64,000 nucleotides of DNA from Nocardioides oleivorans (GTDB taxonomy: Bacteria; Actinomycetota; Actinomycetes; Propionibacteriales; Nocardioidaceae), in contig NZ_SDWT01000001.1 of the NCBI RefSeq assembly GCF_004137255.1, positions 1,798,001 to 1,862,000 on the forward strand. Reading direction: 5' to 3'. Position 1 is the first letter of the stretch. The number at the start of each line of letters is the position of its first letter. Shown one piece after another: positions 60,161 through 64,000 of this stretch. The notes under the pieces were generated by a model that saw only the letters and a program-made list of their open reading frames with translations, ran no database searches and had not been told where the DNA came from. Position numbers and translations under genes: made by a program.

Positions 60161-62164
60161 GTGTGGGCTGACAACGAGGCCGATTTCGATCTACTCGGGT
60201 TCGACTTCTTAGTTGACGGGCTGGTTGTTGCGCTCACCGAGCCGCGACTCCTCCCGCTCACGGTAGGCGTGCTCGGTGATTGGGGGTCTGGCAAGAGCAG
60301 CCTCATGGGTATCGCCGGCCGTGAGATCGCTGCGCTCACCGCTGCGGTCGAGATTGATGGCGAACAGGTAGACCAGCCCAGCTATCTGGTCATCGAATTT
60401 AGCCCGTGGCAGCACCAGGACTACGACGACGTCAAGACCGCCCTGATGACGTCGATTCTCGATGCGCTCCAGAAGAACGCGCCGACACTGTCCGCCGACA
60501 TTACTAGACTCAGAAGGGTCGTCGAGGCCCTCAAGAGACTCGGTCGACGCAGCGGACGTGTTAGCGCTTCAATGGTTGCCGGCGCGACGCCGATCGTTAT
60601 GCAGGTCGTGAGCCCCGATCTCGACCCGGAAGTCGTGAGCCTGGCGGCCACGGGTGCCGGGGCTGTTGCCGGCGAGGTGAAAACGGCACTCGCTGAGCCC
60701 CCTGACGAGATCGGTGCTGGCGACGACAACGCAGAGCACGCAAACGACATCCAAAGCTTCAGGACGCTGTTCGGCGAGCTCGTTGCCGCCTCCCCCTACG
60801 AAGCGGTCATAGTTCTAATCGATGACCTCGACCGATGCCTCCCGGGAACAGTTGTGGACACGTTTGAGGCGATTCGGCTGTTCTTGAATACGCCAAGGAC
60901 CGCGTACGTCCTCGCGCTGAATCAGTCGGTCGTCGAAGCCGCGATTGATTCGCGCTATCCGGACTTGAGGAAGCCGGACGGGGCTGGGATCGGTCGCGAC
61001 TACCTCGAGAAGATGCTCCAGTTGAAGATCGCGATCCCTCCGCTCTCCGCGCCAGAGGCCGAGACCTACGTAAACCTTCTCTTCGCGGAGTTGCACCTGG
61101 AGAAGGGGGACTTTGCGAAGGTTCGGGAAGCGGCCGACGCCGTTCGCGCGACGGGTGACCTCACGGTCGCGTTCAATACCGGAATCGCCGGGGAGGCTTT
61201 AGGGGACATCCCGAACGAACTCGCCACAGACCTGTCGTGGGCCGCGGAGGTGACACCGATCCTCAGCACGTCTCTTCGGGGTAACCCTCGCCAACTCAAA
61301 CGGTTTCTAAACAACCTTCTCCTCAAGTATCGAAGTGCAGCGCGCCGGAGCATCGATCTGAAGGTCCCCATCCTCGCCAAGCTCATGGTTCTTGAAGACC
61401 AGCATCAGACCGACTTCCAGAGGCTCTTCGATTGGGAGATCGCCGCAGGTGGGAGTTGTCCTGAGATCTCCCAGGCCGAAGACCGGGCGCGCGGTGCCGC
61501 GCCTGCGTCCGTAGAGGCGAAGTCACCCGAGAAGCGCGTCTCACCCAAGCCTGCCAAGAAGAATCCCGCAGAACCCGCAAAGGGACGTAGCGCCCCGGTT
61601 GCTGAATCTGAAGCGCAAACCTGGGCTGATAAACCACACATCGCTGCTTGGCTCCGCGCCGATCCGCCTCTTGCGAGCATTGACCTTCGTAAGTACTTCA
61701 CCTACTCCCGAGACAAGCTCTCGTTCGGCGTCTCTGCGTCACGCCTCAGCTCAGCTCTCCAGAAACTCCTTACTCAGGTCCAGAACGACCTCAGCGCGAG
61801 CCGCCGCAGTTATTACCCCCAGGTGAAGGACTTGGACAGCATCGAGCGGGCTCAGTTCACGGAAGCACTACTCGAGAGAGTGCAACGGGCTCCCGCGAGC
61901 ACCGCCATGACCGCGGCACTTGAGCTCGCGGAACACATTCCTGACATCGTTCAGCAGGTCTGTGACGTGTTGAAGCGTATCCCCGCGACGAGCATCCCAC
62001 CCGAAACCGCGTCTAAGGCTGTCAATCGCCTCCCTGCTGGCGGTCCAGGCGTCAGCAGCCTCTTCGAGGTGTGGGCGTCCAGCGACAACACCGCGCTCAA
62101 GACCGTCCTAGAGGCGTCGCTGGCCGCGCGTGAAAGGACGGGACCTAGTGGGGACGTCGGCTGA
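60161..62164 (+). CDS. qatA: QatA-like KAP family P-loop ATPase
   Basis: A 667-aa KAP-type NTPase. From GTG at 60161 the protein starts VWADNEADFDLLGFDFLVD, the usual KAP/QatA beginning. Walker A is GDWGSGKSS (39-47), FSPWQHQDYDDVKTAL follows, and Walker B is VIVLIDDLDRCLP near residue 220. RGNPRQLKRFLNNLL is the sensor/arginine region. The C-terminal 170 residues are helical after a Pro/Lys/Ala-rich linker. QatA is the ATPase of the four-gene QatABCD anti-phage system; qatB and qatC follow with overlapping ends. An ATG at 60104 would add 19 residues unlike the family. Confidence 0.85.
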   Translation: MWADNEADFDLLGFDFLVDGLVVALTEPRLLPLTVGVLGDWGSGKSSLMGIAGREIAALTAAVEIDGEQVDQPSYLVIEFSPWQHQDYDDVKTALMTSILDALQKNAPTLSADITRLRRVVEALKRLGRRSGRVSASMVAGATPIVMQVVSPDLDPEVVSLAATGAGAVAGEVKTALAEPPDEIGAGDDNAEHANDIQSFRTLFGELVAASPYEAVIVLIDDLDRCLPGTVVDTFEAIRLFLNTPRTAYVLALNQSVVEAAIDSRYPDLRKPDGAGIGRDYLEKMLQLKIAIPPLSAPEAETYVNLLFAELHLEKGDFAKVREAADAVRATGDLTVAFNTGIAGEALGDIPNELATDLSWAAEVTPILSTSLRGNPRQLKRFLNNLLLKYRSAARRSIDLKVPILAKLMVLEDQHQTDFQRLFDWEIAAGGSCPEISQAEDRARGAAPASVEAKSPEKRVSPKPAKKNPAEPAKGRSAPVAESEAQTWADKPHIAAWLRADPPLASIDLRKYFTYSRDKLSFGVSASRLSSALQKLLTQVQNDLSASRRSYYPQVKDLDSIERAQFTEALLERVQRAPASTAMTAALELAEHIPDIVQQVCDVLKRIPATSIPPETASKAVNRLPAGGPGVSSLFEVWASSDNTALKTVLEASLAARERTGPSGDVG

Positions 62165-62870
62165 CCGCACTGCCGGAAGAGGAGGCAACTGGACGCCCCT
62201 CAAAGTTGCAACAACCAGTTACGTGCGCGGGCTCGGTCGTCCAGACTCCGGCTTCAGAGCTGAACGTGTGGTTGCCCGCCATGTCGCGGTACTTGGAGGA
62301 GCCGCGGCCGCCACATCGACCGGGGTCGCGGGGACGCGAGGAGTCTCTCGTCTCGGTGCGCTCCTGTCCGGCATTGCCACTGAAGGTGTCGAACAGACCC
62401 TCAACACCCTGGGTCTCGTCAGACTCGTCGGCCAAGACCGCTTCCTCGTCCTTGACGAGCTCATCAGCTTCATCGGCGGCAACGGCGACGACCTCGACGC
62501 CCAAGCTGCGCGAGATGCGGGCTGCGACATCCTCGACGACCTTTTTGGCGACGCCGACTCGTGGCAGGAGCTTGCAGGTGTCGGAGTGACGGAAGCAGAG
62601 CTGCACAACCTTCTCGAGCGCTTCCTCGCCCTGTATATCTACAACCGGATGCCAGTGGTTGCCGAGCGACTCAGCCGCCTTGATCCGGCGTCCCAACGTC
62701 AAGCTGACCATCAGATGCGCGACATCATTGAGAATCTCGTTGGGATCACGGTCCCGTCCGATGTCGGCAGCATCGACTGGGAAGGCGCGCAGGGAAGGGC
62801 CATCGCGGAGAGCGCGATGAAGTCAGCGTACGACGCCATCAGCGCACTCGATGCAGGGGACCGGACATGA
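62148..62870 (+). CDS. qatB: QatB-like protein
   Basis: A 240-aa protein that begins VGTSADRTAGRGGNWTPLK, like the MGTS...GG...PLVP starts of QatB proteins, and is helical throughout (ARDAGCDILDDLFGDADSWQ, FLALYIYNRMPVVAERL). QatB has no assigned enzyme activity but is required for the defence phenotype in studied systems. GTG at 62148 overlaps the end of qatA by 17 bp and has AAGGA upstream; its own stop overlaps qatC (ATGA). Recognition depends mainly on position and the N-terminus. Confidence 0.75.
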   Translation: MGTSADRTAGRGGNWTPLKVATTSYVRGLGRPDSGFRAERVVARHVAVLGGAAAATSTGVAGTRGVSRLGALLSGIATEGVEQTLNTLGLVRLVGQDRFLVLDELISFIGGNGDDLDAQAARDAGCDILDDLFGDADSWQELAGVGVTEAELHNLLERFLALYIYNRMPVVAERLSRLDPASQRQADHQMRDIIENLVGITVPSDVGSIDWEGAQGRAIAESAMKSAYDAISALDAGDRT

Positions 62871-64000
62871 CCGAGTACCGCACCAGAACCGACCTCACCC
62901 AACCACTCGCTCCTGCTGACCCCGGCGTGCGCGTGCTCGACTGGGCACCTGGAAGCCCGACGGCGACGATTCAACTCGGAAAGCAAGCGGGCGCAAGGTT
63001 CCTCGACGGATGGCGCGCCCCACGCGAAGCACTTGACCTTTTTCTTCTTGGCGCCACGACCTACTGCGTGGACAAGACCGCGCTTCGCTCAGCGGCCGCG
63101 GATGGCTGGACTCGCAGTCTTCAAGTCGCGATTCCAGTCGCGGACCCGAAAAGATGGCGTGGCACTGATATTGGATCCGTCCTCAACTTCTTGACGGGCG
63201 ACCAATGGACCATCGATGTGTACGAGGAACCCCGGTCTCCAATCGAGGGACTGAGGCGCGTCCCCAGTGAGGTGACGCCGGTCGGCCCAGTCGACGGCGT
63301 CTGCTTGTTCTCGGGTGGCCTCGATTCCCTCACCGGAGTTATTGACCTTCTCGAGGAGGACTCGAACCGTCGCCTGTGTCTCGTCTCTCACAATGAGGGC
63401 GGACAGGCGTCCACCGCTCAAGAAAGACTCCTGCATGAGCTCAGGGGTCACTATGGGCCGGATCGCCTTGTATCAAAGCAGCTCTTCTTGCGCCCGGCTC
63501 CGCTGAACAGTTCGCAGCAGCGTCCACTCCCGCACCACCGCGAGAACACCACTCGTGCTAGATCACTCCTGTTTCTCACTACAGCGCTGGCGCTAGCGGC
63601 ATCCGTCGGTCCCGACACGCCCGTATACATTCCAGAGAATGGGTTCATCGGGATCAACGTCCCTTTGACCCGTGCGAGGAGCGGAAGTTACAGCACACGG
63701 ACCACACACCCACACTTCGTCAATGGCCTGCAGGAGGCGGTCCACCGACTGGGAGTGTCCAACCCGATTCTTAACCCCTTTCGTTTGAAGACGAAGGGTA
63801 AAATTCTCGCTGAGACCCTGAACCCTGAACTCCTCAAACGGCTCGCGCCACACAGCGTTTCCTGCTCCCATCCAGAAGCCGCCCGCTACGTGCAGAAGAG
63901 GCAGGGGAACTGCGGCTACTGCTTCCCATGTCTGATTCGCCGCGCATCAATGGCACACGTGGGGTGGGACACCGACCCTCAACATAACTACGCCTGGGAC
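62867..64000 (+). CDS. qatC: QatC-like (QueC-related) PP-loop protein, 3' partial
   Basis: Open from ATG at 62867 to the window end (378 codons), so the C-terminus is missing. After about 145 residues comes the PP-loop VCLFSGGLDSLTG of QueC-like ATP pyrophosphatases, then LVSHNEGGQAS. Near residues 332-355 comes a cysteine cluster CSHPEA ... GNCGYCFPCLIRR, matching the QueC zinc site. QatC is thought to modify a target using deazaguanine-like chemistry. Start overlaps qatB (ATGA). A TatD-like qatD would be expected just beyond the window. Confidence 0.85.
   Translation, partial: MTEYRTRTDLTQPLAPADPGVRVLDWAPGSPTATIQLGKQAGARFLDGWRAPREALDLFLLGATTYCVDKTALRSAAADGWTRSLQVAIPVADPKRWRGTDIGSVLNFLTGDQWTIDVYEEPRSPIEGLRRVPSEVTPVGPVDGVCLFSGGLDSLTGVIDLLEEDSNRRLCLVSHNEGGQASTAQERLLHELRGHYGPDRLVSKQLFLRPAPLNSSQQRPLPHHRENTTRARSLLFLTTALALAASVGPDTPVYIPENGFIGINVPLTRARSGSYSTRTTHPHFVNGLQEAVHRLGVSNPILNPFRLKTKGKILAETLNPELLKRLAPHSVSCSHPEAARYVQKRQGNCGYCFPCLIRRASMAHVGWDTDPQHNYAWD

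Larger units (their letters stand above)
57879..64000. other. Lower-GC defence island (right part of window)
   Basis: From the cobL stop to the window end, A/T-ending codons and AT-rich intergenic stretches become frequent, in contrast with the near-exclusive G/C third positions before. Gene content changes from core metabolism to a DAC-domain gene and a Qat operon. The left end falls in the 245 bp after cobL, where I see no gene, tRNA or integrase. The right end is outside the window. Confidence 0.6.

Noticed and set aside
59941..60171. Open frame of 87 codons across the DAC/qatA promoter region (59908-60171)
   Set aside because: Overlaps both divergent gene starts, no ribosome-binding site, Cys/Arg-rich without pattern.

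Overview
The window is very GC-rich, with NNC/NNG codon usage, GTG starts, 4-bp ATGA/GTGA gene overlaps and mycothiol-type DinB proteins. It also has an HspR/HAIR-controlled dnaK operon and LuxR-type regulators. This fits a high-GC actinobacterium of the Nocardioides kind (inference from gene content; no rRNA is present).

Layout. 1-5.6 kb: 3' end of a D-Ala-D-Ala ligase, an acyltransferase, a NarL-type two-component pair, a PspC protein and two DinB/maleylpyruvate-isomerase-like proteins. 5.6-9.0 kb (minus): nitroreductase, M20 peptidase and MFS exporter in an overlapping operon. 9.1-12.8 kb: part of a histidine-utilisation cluster (M20 amidohydrolase, hutF, hutI). 12.8-16.1 kb: a 38-residue peptide gene coupled to a 1003-aa LuxR/ATPase regulator behind an array of inverted CTACCTCA sites. 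16.2-25.6 kb: a secreted HExxH protein, a sucrase/ferredoxin-like protein, an ESX-like helical pair, a GTPase, an MFS transporter, a tandem palindromic repeat, an aldo/keto reductase and an M3 peptidase. 25.6-29.2 kb: two secreted metalloproteases (M28, M4) sharing one C-terminal domain. 31.5-35.7 kb: dnaK-grpE-dnaJ-hspR with a HAIR operator. 35.9-38.8 kb: a large secreted Gly-rich/Ig-like protein. 38.87-40.7 kb: a retron-like reverse transcriptase preceded by a structured candidate msr-msd RNA. 40.7-44.0 kb: a PlsC acyltransferase, a Cys-rich pentapeptide protein and a secreted GH16-like protein that appears to use an ATC start. 44.2-57.9 kb: a cobalamin region (cobQ, cobK, cobD, cbtA, cbtB, cobC, cobB, cobO, bluB, an I+D chelatase, cobL) with two minus-strand cobalamin riboswitches, interrupted by a stress protein and an ECF sigma operon. 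57.9-64 kb: a visibly lower-GC island with a DisA_N-domain protein divergent from a Qat-type anti-phage operon (qatA, qatB and the 5' part of qatC, which runs off the window).

Most interesting: the candidate retron (12-bp a1/a2-like pairing flanking hairpins between a -10-like hexamer and the RT start); the DAC-domain gene facing the Qat operon; and a family of palindromic REP-like repeats that has inserted in frame into linkers of the chelatase and CobB.
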